From Acanthococcus lagerstroemiae (taxonomy: Eukaryota > Arthropoda > Insecta > Hemiptera > Eriococcidae), in NCBI GenBank assembly GCA_031841125.1, contig CM063109.1:5308321-5372320 (forward strand): a DNA stretch of 64,000 nucleotides, written 5' to 3'. The number at the start of each line of letters is the position of its first letter. Position 1 is the first letter of the stretch. The position numbers and the translations under genes were made by a program. Shown piece after piece: positions 32,500-45,300 of the stretch. Below the pieces are notes generated by a model. It had not been told where the DNA came from, made no database searches, and worked only from the letters and a program-made list of their open reading frames with translations.

Positions 32500-34400
32500 T
32501 CTGTAATACGTGATGAAACCTCGACGTAGTACACGCGTGAAGAAATACAGCCGAGTCGAGAGAAAGCTAACTGATGGCGTTATGGCATTCTGCGTTCTGC
32601 TATTCCGACGAAGAAACGAGAACCACACCGCAGAAAACCGGCATGGCATCCACATCGTCATCGGTCGCAGTCCCGAGTCCCAGTCGCAATCGTCGTCGCT
32701 GTCGCCGACTAACTACGGCCACGATACACGAACACTTCATAACATCCCACGCGACGTTGCCAGATTTAATACACGCCGACACGAGTTGGCCGTTCTTCGT
32801 GCGTGATCAACGGCCCGCCGTACTGTATACCGTGTGTGTCGAGTAGTGCACCGAGCATTTATTTCGCCATATTTTTCGTGTACCCTTCGAAGAAAATTGC
32901 CGAACCGCAAACAGTTCGTCCAACACAAATTAACGCAATTTGACGATGCCGAGGCCGAGCGGGTTCGTTCCGGTTCGGGAGGAAGCCAAGCAAAAAGGCG
33001 CGCATGTATTATTCGTGTCATGTTCTGCCCTTCAACGTCATTAATATCGTATGTGCATATCTGGCTCGGATGTTCGTGCGACGGGGCGAGTAAATTCTTT
33101 GCGTTTTCACGAATCTCAACCCCTCTCCCACCCTCCCTCACAGAGCCATCATATGGTGATATCAGGAACTGGATCAAAAAACTTCATGTCGAAACGAGTC
33201 GAAGAGGCTACAACACGCTTCTTTCGCTGTCGCACTGACGCAAATGATCGTACAACGTAATTTGTCTTCCACTTTTTTCTTTCTCTGGGTTTTCGAATGT
33301 ATATTATTTTAAATTTCATTTTCTTCAACGCATTATGCCACGCGTAAAAACATACGTATTATATGTGTACGGAGACGTCGCCGTCGCAAAATGACGGCTA
33401 TTTTTACACGCGTTTCAAACGGTTGGCTTGGTTCGAACGAACGCCCAAGAAGAAGAAAACAGTGGCAAGAAGGAACGAAAGAAAAAGAGGAAAAACACCG
33501 AGTAAGCCGAACGAACAGCGTTGGTACCACTTAACGACCTGATAAATTTTTATATTATTATACACCGACGTCGTGTAGAGCGAGAGAATGGAAAGAGAAC
33601 GACGGACGAGTGCCGAGTCGTCGTCGTCGACGACGACGACGACGTGGAACGTGGAAAACACCACGCCAGGCCACGCCGAAGAACGAACCGACGAAAGAAA
33701 ACACACCAACCGAACGGCTTCAGAACGAAACGAGCGCCACGAATTGGCAACGTTGCCTTCGAGGCCACCGCTACATTCGGGGAATTTATAAACGCGCGCC
33801 GTACACAGCCAACCACGGCGAAGCCTGAAAGGCGGGTCGGAGCGGCATAGCAGTACCGTACCCTACACGGTATACGCCGAACAAAGCGAGAGAGCCTTGC
33901 CAGCGTGTACACAGTCGGACGCACACGCACACACCAACACATACGACCGTTCCACGCTATCGCCGAGCTGTGCTGCTGCTTGCTCGGTGCTTGCCTGTCG
34001 CGTTACGTACACGAGCGCACACAAATACGCACGCACACCTATACGTGTACACGCTACACCAACACATTCACGGCGTACCCATTTTTCTCTCCCCCTTGTA
34101 ATGGCGGGAGCCAGAGCAGCGTTTTCTCTCATTCTCTCTAGCGGGTGCCTCGTCGTCGTCGACGATCGTGGGTCGACTCACGAAGAGACAGCGCCCAACC
34201 AACTGGCTAACCGGCCCTCCCTACCTAGAATGTCGGCTCCGAACACTCCAGAAATCGCTGCTGCTCCTCGCCCGTCCCCCGCAATTCCCAATTTTGCTCG
34301 GCACACTGCCGGCGTTGCCCAAAACTAGAGAAAATAACGCAACAACAAAAAATTATTGTAATAATCGAAAAGCGAGAAAACGTATTTCCAGACAGATAAT
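32500..34400. promoter_or_regulatory. CpG-rich block, possible promoter or 5' UTR
   Basis: Marked rise in CG dinucleotides against the AT-rich surroundings, notably 32520-33130 and 33590-34330, with a CGTCGTCGTCGACGACGACG palindrome-like run near 33617 and a TTTATAAACGCGCG TATA-like site at 33785. Many ORFs cross it on both strands, but none resembles a known protein or the expected Osa N-terminus. It could be a promoter with non-coding first exon(s) for osa or another gene. Direction cannot be settled. Confidence 0.35.
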
Positions 34401-35904
34401 TAAATGCGGAAGAGAACACAGAAGCCTGTGGCCAGCCAGGATTGTAAGAACATCATCACCACCATATTTCAACGAGTACAGAAAGGCGTAATCGCTCTGT
34501 TTTACGCGATCATCGATCGACGTATGAAGTCCGCAGTTCTCACTGACCATGCCGCGTTCCCAATTTACACCACAAGACCGGCATCGCATACACGCAAGAA
34601 CATACATACATGTGAAATCCGTGCTCACGTTTGTATATCAACTATAAACCTAATCCAAGTTGAACGAACAGAAGAAGAAAGAAGAAAAAAAGCGAGAGAA
34701 AAGAAAAATTAAAACGCTTCAAAGATAATATCAAACGCGACAACAATCAAGGACTAGGTCAATAGCACGTCGATATTTACCGTAATATAAAAAGGTTACG
34801 TAATAACAATACAGGAAAACGCAGAAAGAAAGAGAGAAAAAATACCGAGATAGATGCTGCAGAGGTACACACGAGCGTGTTTAAAAAAAAAAATGAAGAT
34901 AGATGTTTACGAACAAATAAAAAAGAGATGGAAAATCGACAGGCGAAATGGTCGCACGTGGGTTATGTTATATTTATGTATATCTACATAATATGTTCTT
35001 TTCAATAAAATACGAATTTAGTACGAACGCGGACGGAAATGCATGTACCGCCCTTCGCCAATCTCGCCACGCTATGTAAACACCCAACACACAATACAAA
35101 CGAAATGAACACCAACACGATAGGCGAACTGAAAACCCTTGTATGTAATTCAGACTCGGGATGGCCAGTTCTACGTGTACGCGCATTAAAACGTTTGCCA
35201 TCGATAACTCATTATTTTTTACTGTCTTACTCGAATAAATGAAATCAGAATGCACGACAATGGTTGGCCATCTCTATTCCAATGATGCAATTTCCATAAA
35301 AACGAGAAAATTCTACTCAGAAAATCTTAACGAAAGGCATAAGACGGTAAAATATCCCAAGTTCTTACAACTAAGTAAAGGGTAAATACACATAATTAAA
35401 CGCGCAGAAAAATGAAAAAGAAACAATCGATTAAGAACAACGTCAAGTAAATGGAATAGGTACAAAAACGAACATACAGAATGAGGGAAAATGAAACGAG
35501 AAGAATACCTGGACATGAGGCTCGTTAGTTGGGTAATTTTCTTTCTGGATCGATAGGCAGAGCCATCGAGAAAAATTTGGGCCTAGGAAGAAAACAGGCG
35601 CAGGGGGAAAATAGAATAATAGAAGATTGGACGAAAACTCCAGGGCCGAGGAGAATGTTCCAGTCCCACGACTTCGTCTGAGGCCTATTGGTAAGCGGCC
35701 GAGGACTATTCAAATCCATTGGAAAGTTAACATTGCCTAGGTAGCGCTAGTGTAACACACTAACGCAAACGAAGTAACGCTCAACACATTGGAAAACGCC
35801 TGGAGGGATTATTTCAGCTTCCCTATTCTACGTCAAAAATCGCGATTTTCAATTTCACGTAATTTCATTCAAAAAAATTTCCATGGAGGTAATTCTTTTT
35901 TATC
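34401..35904. other. No gene seen
   Basis: AT-rich, purine-rich patches (34670-34710, 34815-34850). A short inverted pair, GGGATGGCCAGTT near 35157 and GGTTGGCCATCTC near 35260, encloses a TATCGATAAC-like core, resembling a small relative of the element at 30482, but it has no readable duplication. Confidence 0.35.
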
Positions 35905-37345
35905 CAGATGATGATAAAGTTATCGGTCTTACGACCGGTTTAATGCAGCTCTCCATTTCTCCCTATCTTGTGCAAGTTCTTTCATTTCGTAATAACACTC
36001 ACATTTCACATCCTTCACATTATCAGCTAAACATACAGGAATCTTTGTCGACCTACCCAATTCTTTCCTTCCACTCTGTCTTCTAGCAGCAGTGATATTC
36101 CTGGGTGCCTCAAATTATGCCCTATTAGTTTATCTCTCCTTCTCTCCACATATTTCCAAATATGCATTTTACCTCCTACTCTGTTTATTACTTCCTCATT
36201 TCTTACCTTATCCGTCCATTGGTTTTCCTATGGTCCAAGTTTCACATCCATACAAGGCTACACTCCAAACATAAGTTTTCAAGAACATTCTTTTGATTTC
36301 CAGATCTATTTCTGATTTGAAAAGATTACTTTTTCGATAAAATGCTAATTGGGCTTTTGCTATTCGTCTACCAATATCCCTTTTACTCTTTCCGTCTTTT
36401 GTTATTTTACTCCCTAAATAGCAAAATTCGCTTACTTCCTCAATCTTTTCCAGTCCAATATTTATATTTAAGCTATCATGTTCACATCGATTACATACCA
36501 TTACTTTGGTTTTATTTTTATTCATTCTCAGACGATATTCTATACTCAAAATCTCCTCCTTTCCATTTAAAATGTTTTCCAAATCAATACTCCTCTCAGC
36601 TAATAAGACAATATCATCTGCAAACCTGAGCATCTTCACTCGCTCTCCATGTATAGTGACACCTGCTTCAAATTGTTCTTCTATTTCTTTTATGGCTCAC
36701 TCTATGTACAGATTCAATAATACTGATGATAAGGAGCACCCCTGCCTTACACCTTTTTCTATATTAGCCTCCCCGTTTTCTCCTTCTATCCTTAATGTGG
36801 CTTTCTGTTCTTTATAAGTTGCCTTCCTTTAAATTTTATTCCTATCTTTTTTAGAATATCGAACATTTTATCCAATTCAATATCGTCGAAAGCTTCTTCA
36901 ATATCAACGAAGGCATGTTATCCTGCCCCTTTTTGAGTCACCCATCTGCTATTAATCTCAAAGCTAACACTGCTTCCCCAGTACCTCTACTTTTTCTAAA
37001 TCCAAACTGATCATCTCCTAGTTCGACATCTGACAGTTACAATAGCGTTATTTTTGAAGTCCTTTGGCATTTCCCCTCTATCATAAATATAACACACTAA
37101 TTTATACTATGTATCAAGCACATGTTCTCTTAAGTTCTGCAATAATTCTGCTGGTATCTCATGCACCCCTGGCGCTTTCCCTTCCTTCAAATCTCTCAAT
37201 GCTTTGTCAAATTCCCCTCTTAAAATTGAGTCCCCTCTCATCTTCTTCCACATCTTCCTCCATCTCCATTCTTATCTCTTTATCCCCATTATTACTATAT
37301 TATAGTCCTGCAACATACTTTACCCACCTTTTCACTTTCTTTGTA
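35905..37345 (-). mobile_element. RTE-like non-LTR retrotransposon remnant (reverse transcriptase)
   Basis: Minus-strand reverse transcriptase, broken by frameshifts and stops. In order from about 37200 downward: ALRDLKEGKAPGVHEIPAEL, DDQFGFRKSRGT, GVRQGCSLSS, then the catalytic FADDIVLLA (about 36600-36626), YLGSKITKDGKSKRDIGRRI and TYVWSVALYGCETWT. The layout and the WSV-LYG-ETWT tail match RTE/related endonuclease-RT LINEs of insects. It is 5'-truncated. Its 3' end near 35905 carries GATAA/ATCATC-type short repeats, as in RTE tails. A second copy of this 3' end is at 62905-63005. Confidence 0.8.
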
Positions 37346-37499
37346 GAATTTGGCACTTGAGTCAGATAGTTGGGTGTCTTTCAGCTCTGGCGCTACTCGC
37401 ACCTTGTGGGCCAGACGTCCACTGAGCAGCAAGAGGTTGAAGTAGTAAAGGATGCACTTGCTCTGACTTTCGAAGGATGCAGACCGCCGAAATATTTAT

Positions 37500-38995
37500 T
37501 TAATTAAGGCGCCAACAAAGTTTAATTTTGCAGAAACAGAAATTAGTATAACGCATGAAGAAACAAGGAAAGAGCTTTTCGACATGCTGTGGGCCTATAG
37601 GGCGCAGTATGCGTGTTCTATGACGAACTAGGAACTGCCGATGGAGTACAAGCCTCGATTAAACTACTAAACGAGCTTTTCAGTGTGCGGCCATACCTGA
37701 TGGCTGAGGTAGGACAGAAGACCTTAGGGATGATGGTAGAAGAACTATTAGCCTGCAACCTGATTAGGGAATCAGACTCTCCATATGCATCACCGGCCAT
37801 CTTGGTAGGGAAGAAATCAGGAGAAAAGCGACTATGCATCGACTATAAGAAGCTGAAGTAGAAGACAATGAAGGATAACTACCCGCTGCCCCGGATAGAT
37901 GAATTAGTAGACCGTTTAGTAGGAGCAAGGCGGTTCACCAACCTTGATCTGAAATCCGGGTACTATCAGATCCCAATGGAAGAGAACTGGAAAAAGTACA
38001 CAACGTATGTAACCCTCTATATTCCGTTCCAGATAAGAGTATCAAAAATTCTGAGACAGCCACAGACTAATACGTTCACAAGTACAATTTTGCAACCAAT
38101 CACGTATCACTTCCTGAGAACATGCGCTGCGTCTTTACGCGTTCAGTGTGAATTTCTTACTTCCCTTTTCCCCCGTGATGCCGCCACGTCTATGAGTATT
38201 TGATACTCTTATCTGGAACGGACTATAGGGCCAGTGGGAGTTCAACAAGCTACCGTTCAGTCTGTGCAATGAACCAAACATTTTCCAGCGGTAATGCATA
38301 AGATACTGAAGCCTGTAAGCAATACGGCCGCGGTCTACCTGGATGATATTCTAATACATGGGGAAACGCCAGGGGAGATTGTCTCCCGAACCAAGCAAGT
38401 ACTAGATGTGCTTTGTGACGCAGGGTTAATCCTAAATCCTACTAAATACCAGTTCCTTGTCCAACGAATGACGTTCCTAGAAGTTGAGATAGAGGATGGA
38501 CGAGTGCAACCAGGGAACTGGAAGACTGAAGCAGTGACACAGTTCCCAACATCAATTATAGTGAAGCATGTCCGACAATTCCTCAGACTAACCAGCTATT
38601 TCAGGCATTTTGTGAAGGACTACGCTCTCATTGCACGCCCCTCACCCAGCTACTGAAGAGGGATACAGTATGGGGTTGGGAAGAGGAAGAGCAACGGGCC
38701 TTTACTGCACTCAGAGATGCCCTAGTCGGTTGCCCTGTCCTAGCGCTGTTTCAAACAGAAGCAGAAACCAAAGTACACACTGAGCGCACTAGACATAGCA
38801 GGTATAATTCTACAGAAGCAGCCAGATGGGAAGATGCATCCAACAGCATACTATAAGTCGGCAAACCAATGAAGTAGAGAGCCGGTACCATTCCTATGAG
38901 TTGCAGTTGCTGGCTGTGGAGGAAACAGTGACCAAATACCGGTGATACCTGTTGGGAATAAAATATACTATTATCACGGATTGGCACGTGAAGTC
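37500..38995 (+). mobile_element. Ty3/gypsy retrotransposon remnant (RT and RNase H)
   Basis: Plus-strand pol fragment. RT begins near 37600 with LLACNLIRESDSPYASPAIL, VGKKSGEKRLCIDYKKLK, NYPLPRIDELVDRL and FTNLDLKSGYYQIPMEE. After a 201-bp insertion it resumes as GQWEFNKLPFSLCNEPNIFQ and the catalytic VYLDDILIHGET. The RT-RNase H connection (FLEVEIEDGRVQPG, VRQFLRLTSYFRHFVKDYA) and RNase H segment (WEEEEQRAFTALRDAL, ALDIAGIILQ, SYELQLLAVE) follow with frame breaks. Gag, protease and integrase are missing; sequence jumps from RNase H to a possible LTR. Non-functional. Confidence 0.85.
38022..38222. mobile_element. 201-bp DNA transposon (MITE) inside the gypsy RT
   Basis: Inverted termini of over 20 bp beginning TTCCGTTCCAGATAAGAG, mirrored by CTCTTATCTGGAACGGA at the right end. 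Flanked by CTATA at 38017-38021 and 38223-38227. It splits the gypsy RT between ...TYVTL and GQWEFNK, so it landed after the retroelement. No coding capacity. Confidence 0.8.
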
Positions 38996-39201
38996 CCGTG
39001 AGACACGTGGCCTGGGACGTTGCCAGACTCCAGCTGGCAGAAGGGTCGTGGTTTCAATAGAGCAGTAGCCTGCCCCCGGATCGCAGACCCGAGCTTGAAG
39101 CCTGATCAACTCTGCTGGGGGGAGAGGGCGGTGGCTCCCCTAGCGCTGGTAGGAGTGCTATGTGTGTTTAGCACACGTGCGGTCACAACTAAAGGGGAGG
39201 G

Positions 39202-39440
39202 TGAGAAAAGATTGAGTCCAGCCTGGCGAGAGAAGGAGCGTGCTGTCTGGTGCTTAGATTAGTCTTGGAGGTCCCAGTCGGGAGAGGGTGCTCAACTGTG
39301 TTTTTCTCTTAGTGTTGGACAATGCTGCGATAGAAGAGTAAAGGGGATCAGGTTAAGGGTTAAGTTGTTCATTGTTCTCTTTTATTAAATATCATCTAGC
39401 AAGTCTCCGGTTTTCTTGCCTTACTTGTCTTTTGTTCACA
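39202..39440 (+). repeat. Possible gypsy 3' LTR
   Basis: A polypurine run AAAGGGGAGGG (39191-39201) is followed by TGAGAAAAG and the segment closes with TTTGTTCACA, giving TG...CA limits of about 239 bp, on the expected side of the pol remnant. No 5' partner LTR was found, so this is tentative. Confidence 0.35.
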
Positions 39441-42319
39441 AAAAGCAGTACAAATATCACGTTACTAAAATACATGTTAAGTGACCGCTACTGAGCCGAT
39501 GAAGTTGAAACTTGCAATGTAAACTCGGAAGGCATATGTCTGTCTACTCCCATCGGCACATTCTCATACGTTACCATGTTTTTGTCTGGAGACAGTCCGG
39601 GAATTTTTGGATCGCACCTCATGGAAAACTCCAATTATCCGACATATCTTGGTGGAACACGTTGGATCATCCTAACCACTACTACTAAATTTTTGTGTTC
39701 CATAAATCGATTATCCGAATAGAACACAGATGCTAAGTTCGGCGATATTCAATCTCGACTCCACATCGTTTCCTAAATTCATTCTCAGTTTCAGTTCCAC
39801 CGCCCATGATAAAATGCCGCTTTTTTTTCTTTTCGTAATTTCTACCGTACTAGTTCGAACCCCTGTATGATTGCACAATTAATCGAAAAAGTGTGGTCCC
39901 AGTCAGTCTGACTGCACTCTGCAGTTCAACAAGAACTTTGTAACCCCGTTTTACAGATACTAACAACTTGCCACGCTATGACTGCTTCCTCTGTATAAAG
40001 TGTTTCCATATACAGCAGCTACCACCAAGATAAGTTCCCCGGGACTGGGAGCATATTGATACTATGGCTACCAGCAGAAGGTGCTCATTACTAATAGGTA
40101 CAAATGTGTACTCTATACAAATCGTATTCATCTGCAGCACCTCCCCAAGAGAAGCCTTAAGACGCTAGGGGGCATGTGAACTACGGCACAAATATCATCA
40201 ACCAACCCTGTCGAGAGAGGGGGGGAATACCGGTGGGCGTAGACTTTCAAGGAGGCTCGATATTTTTAAAATACCTGAATTTCAGTCATACTGTACATCA
40301 AATCAGCAATCACTCCTTACACCGTGAAAGAAACCTTTTTAATCCCGTAGCTTATAATTTTTTCCCATCTAACAAAAGAACAAATAGACCTGGAATGAGG
40401 GGGGGGGCGTGGAAATTCCCCCAGGCCCTCTTTTCCTCTCTACGGGGCTGCTATCAACAATCATCGGCTCAGTAGAAACTGCCCGTAACTACAATCAACA
40501 TCTTACGAGACTGAACCAAGGCACAAATACTACGAACAACCATTAATCCAGTAGAAGCCGACCCTGCCATTCCAGTATACGAACTAAACCACTACGGTAA
40601 CGCGACCAACTGTCACTACCACCCCCCCCCCCTCCAAAAAGGGGGAACAACTACTCGATAAAGTGATCAACTTGAGGATTAGGAGCGTTCGAGCACATAA
40701 TATATTTTCCCTAGGAGTAACTTGTTCATACGTGCAAATACTTGGATTTCTGCGATGAAATAACTCTAGGCGACCTATACGACGAACATTCCCAACCCAC
40801 TGACACAGAATTTGAAAATCACACCCGCACGTCATCGGCTAAAATTTCATCGTCGCGTAGTTTCCGTATTTTTTTTATTTGTAAACAAACCATTCCGATG
40901 AGTGAGTACAAATAACGACAGGAATTTCCGAAAATGTGTGTGTGAGAGAGAGAGAGAGAAACAGAAAAGGAGAGTCAACGCACCGAGGTACATCCTATTT
41001 ATAAACATTCTTCGACAAGGAATTCTCATCACACATACACACACACACAGACAGGGAAAAATGATAATAACGTTTGTCGAACTTGGGAAGAAACAACGAA
41101 GAGAATAATAATAAGGAAAGATGGATGGGGAAACGAGACTGCACGGCGGGCGAAAAAAAAAAGAGAATGAAAAAAGACGTAGACGAAAACCAAATTCACG
41201 AACAAACGGATATTTAGCGAGCGGAAAATCAGACAGGTAAACCGGGAGTTCGGTGGGTGATTCCAACGGAGATGAAGATGAGCGATGAGAGGGGGGGGGG
41301 AAGAAAGAGACGTCGGAGGGCGGCGAGGCGAATTGCGAAACCGACGAGTGCCTACAGAAGACGAAGAACGACGACAAAGGGCAAGTCTGGTCCGCGTTTA
41401 CCGTTTATATTTCATTTTATACAATAATTAAGCAACGGCGGCAACGGACGACGAACAGAACCATTACCATTACCCATTGCCGCATTGCCGCCGGGACCGG
41501 AATCTCTTCCGACACACTCACCGGCAACCGAACAACACACGGAGCCGTTTACCCGTACACGAATTTCGCTCGTTCTAGGTCACGTGCTCATTGGAATAGG
41601 TTATGCACACGTCATAGACAGTTAACGAGATGAAAATTATGATAACCCGATCGAGTAGTACACAGTACACTCTAGAAAGTCGCAAGGTCGAATACGTCCA
41701 TTTACCGTCGTTAACGGAATATCCATTCTAACCGCCAGCCATCAATCATTCCGCCGTGTACCACCTGTACAAGATAGCGACGAGACATAAAAACACACAG
41801 AAATGTCGAACATGCGGACAATGCCGCCTACAGAAGGACCAATCCGATGTACTCGCCTGTTAGGCACACCAACATCAAACACGAGTGACCAATAAACTTG
41901 ACTGTCACCTTCGAAAAGTACATCGAGTGCAGTTGCATCGAGAAAACGCGAAAAGGTTTCACCCGCCAATTTGAGAGCGTTCGTTGACTGAGTACACATT
42001 TTTCACAAAGTCCTAACGCGTGCGAGGGAAAGGAGATACTACCAAGAAGATATTGGTGTCGGCACTTTGCAGCCCGCACGCCAAGCAGAGATATTCCATT
42101 TTGCGGCCCATGCTAAAATGAGATATAGACCGGATTGCGGCCCATGGCAAAAAATAAAATTAATAAACGAATGAACGAAAAGGAAGAAAAAGAATCATCA
42201 TTATTGAAAAGGCACACATGGAGTACTATGTAAGGTCAGGGTAAGCCGAAAATTCGTGTATTTTTTCGTGTAACGATGGTTCATACTGAGTGAATTCCTC
42301 TACAAAAAAATCTCCGTAG
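39441..42319. other. No gene recognised; simple repeats
   Basis: C-run at 40620-40635, TG/GA repeat at 40935-40960, CA repeat at 41031-41049. A 176-codon minus-strand frame at 40847-41377 is a low-complexity Ser/Phe/Leu reading of purine-rich DNA. A modest CpG rise lies at 41330-41600. No supportable gene. Confidence 0.4.
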
Positions 42320-45300
42320 TCGCCCATGGAGGAGTCACCATCGTAGTTTCTCACAAACTGTATGCAGACAGAATCAATCTCCACACAAATCTCCAAGCTG
42401 TCGCAGTTCAAATTCTTGCCCCAAATCGTCTCACCGTCTGCAACATCTATCTTCTTCCCAACACTCCACTTGCACAAGCGGACCTCAAAACGCTCCTGGA
42501 ACAACTTCCACACCCATTTGTACTAACTGGAGACTTCAATTCTTATCATCCAATGCTGGGCAACAACAACACCAACTCCAGAGGCAAAATACTGCACGAA
42601 ATATCGGACACTACTCAATCTCACTTTCTTCAACCACCGGGCCACACACTTCAACTTCACTTATCGTACCTGGTCCCTCTTCGATCTCATTATCAGCACC
42701 GCACAACTAAGCAGCCAACTAGTGGTCCAGTATCACCCAGACATGGCTGGCTGGGACCATATCCCCTCATCGTTGAATCACTACAAAATCCACCGAACCA
42801 CGAACCACCTTTCGCTACTTCAAAGCTGAACCATCGGAAAATAGACTGGAAACTCTACTATAAAATAAGCGCTTCTATCATCACTCCCCTAATCACAAAT
42901 CCAGAAGAAGCAACCCAATTTATCACCACAACACTCCTAGACATATCACACAAATGCACACCACATCCAACCCATCCAACTCTTCGTCGCACAGTCACCC
43001 ACAGAATAACTGTTCCTTGGAGGAACGCACCCTGCTACCTCACCCTCCAAAATAGAAAAAACGCACTCCACGCCAGAAAATTTACATATATTTCAAAAAA
43101 ATGAGAGCCAAAGCCGAACCGGAATTCAAGACAGCCAGAAAGCACTCATGGCAACTATATGTCCCAAGTATCACCACAAATACTCGACCTGCCGAAGTAT
43201 GGAACAAAATACAGGCAATAGAAAAGAAACGAACATTCCACATCCCCACTGCCATCATATCCGGAGACCAGCAACCTCATACATCGTCCACAGACATATC
43301 CGAATCCTTCGTTGATTCTTTCGCAAAGGCTTCAAATCGTTCAACTACCACACTTCACCAACACTAGTATCACAGATAATGCCGAAGCCACTTACAACCA
43401 ACAACTCACCTACAAAGAACTACAATCAGCCATTCGACGCACTAAATCAGCAAGTCCAGGACCAGACAAAATCCACATTTCGATGATCAAAAACGCACAC
43501 CCCAAACTGAAATTCTTCATTCTCCGCCTCTTCAACACCTTCTGGAACACTGGACATTTTCCTCAAGCATGGCGACACGCAATCATCATACCACTTCTCA
43601 GACCACACAAACCTCCACACTTCGTCGACAGCTACAGACCCATCTCACTCATCTCCGTACTCTGCAAGCTCCTAGAAAAAAACCGTCAACGTTCGGTTCC
43701 AACGCATTCTTTCCACAGAAAAACTAATCGCCTCCTCAACAAGCTGGATTTCAACCCGGCCGATCAACAGAAGAACGACTTGCCTTCATTTCCAGCTCCA
43801 TCTTCAAAGCCCTGTCCCGTCGCCATCATGCACTAGCCGTCTTCTTCGATCTACAAAAAGCCTTTAACACAATCTGGAAAATACAAAGCGCGGAACACTA
43901 TACAAATGGGATATCAAAGGCCGTATACTTCTCTTTATCCAGCAGTTCCTCACCAACCGAAGCCAGTTAGTCTTGGTCACACCATCTCCTCAAGTCGAAC
44001 ACTAAACAATGGAGTTTCTCAAGGTTCCGTTCTAAGTCGCACACTCTTTAACATGGGTTTCAGCAGCATGAAGAAATAGCAACCCCCGTAAAATCAGCTC
44101 TCTTCGCAGACGACCTAAACATTTTCATTTCTAGCACATCGCCACAAAAAGGAACACGTCAGCTCCAAGAAACAGTAAACAAACTCGCATCCTGGACTTC
44201 ACGCCGCGGCTTAGAATTTTCAGCTACAAGAACTAACGCCATACACTTCTGCAAAGCACACACCTGTCAAAATTCCATCAGCATCACTTTAAATGGAACT
44301 TCCCTTCCCACTCCACCAAAATTCAAATATCACAGATTTCACTACGATCAACCACTCACTTCCAGACATCACATTACAGAACTCAAAAAATCCTGCCACT
44401 CACGTCTCAACCTTCTCAAAAAACTGGCACACACATCCTACGGCGCCGATTCAACATCTCTACTACGCATCTATCGTTGACTTTTCCGTTCAAATGCGAC
44501 CGCGGACTTGCCATCTACTCACCAGCAACCAAAACTGATTTAAACAAACTGAACGCCACGCCTGGCCAGTGATGTCTCCCCCACAACAGCCTGCTCCAAT
44601 CTTCATTTTCTCTGCAACGAACTTCCACCAGACCTTCGCCGACAACTATATTTCCTTCGCTTCAGTATCCGCATCAACAAAAACACACGAACGCTATTTC
44701 AACTAGAGGGAATCGACCGCCACAGAACCTACAATCGGAAACGCTTTGCACCCAGACTGGAAACTGCCTTAGAAACTCTCGGATTACCATCTTCAACGCT
44801 GACCATCCCAGAAGCAACTCACCTTATCAACATGAGCTCTCTTTTCATTTGAGTTCAACCCGAGCCCTGGAACCGCCCCTTCGAGCATTCCCTCAGGGAC
44901 GTCAGGGAGCCTATTAGGGCTGTCTAAGCCCTCTTGACTTCTTGCCGGGGGTCGGCCTAGGTCGAGACTGCGCTAGCTTCCTGTCGAATACCCGTATCAC
45001 TAGCCCCGTGATTTATGACAGTGAGTTCAACGAGCACCGGTAGGTAGCGCCTTACCCATTTACAGCTTTCAGATACTGGCAACCGATTACACACTTTTCG
45101 GAAGCCTCCGCTGTAAGTGGTTGTGACTTTGTGTACGTTATCAGAATGCGGTGTTAGAATGTGTGACGAGTTCTTTCTTGCATTTACTGATAACGATGCC
45201 AGCGTTGAGAATCGAACCCGGTGCCTTCGGGTTACGAAGCCGAGTTCTTACCGCTACGCCACAGAGCCACTACATCAACACCAGCTATCGCAGCCTCAAT

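Noticed and set aside
33897..34328. 143-codon plus-strand ORF in the CpG-rich block
   Set aside because: Biased Ala/Pro/Thr/Arg composition follows from the GC-rich DNA; competing frames are equally long and no family is recognised.
40847..41377. 176-codon minus-strand ORF
   Set aside because: Ser/Phe/Pro-rich translation of purine-rich sequence with simple repeats; no domain.
45200..45273. A tRNA gene on the minus strand (A box, B box, Thr-like anticodon loop)
   Set aside because: The acceptor and T stems do not pair and the sequence runs on into a 300-bp body with a flanking duplication, so it is a SINE head, not a tRNA gene.
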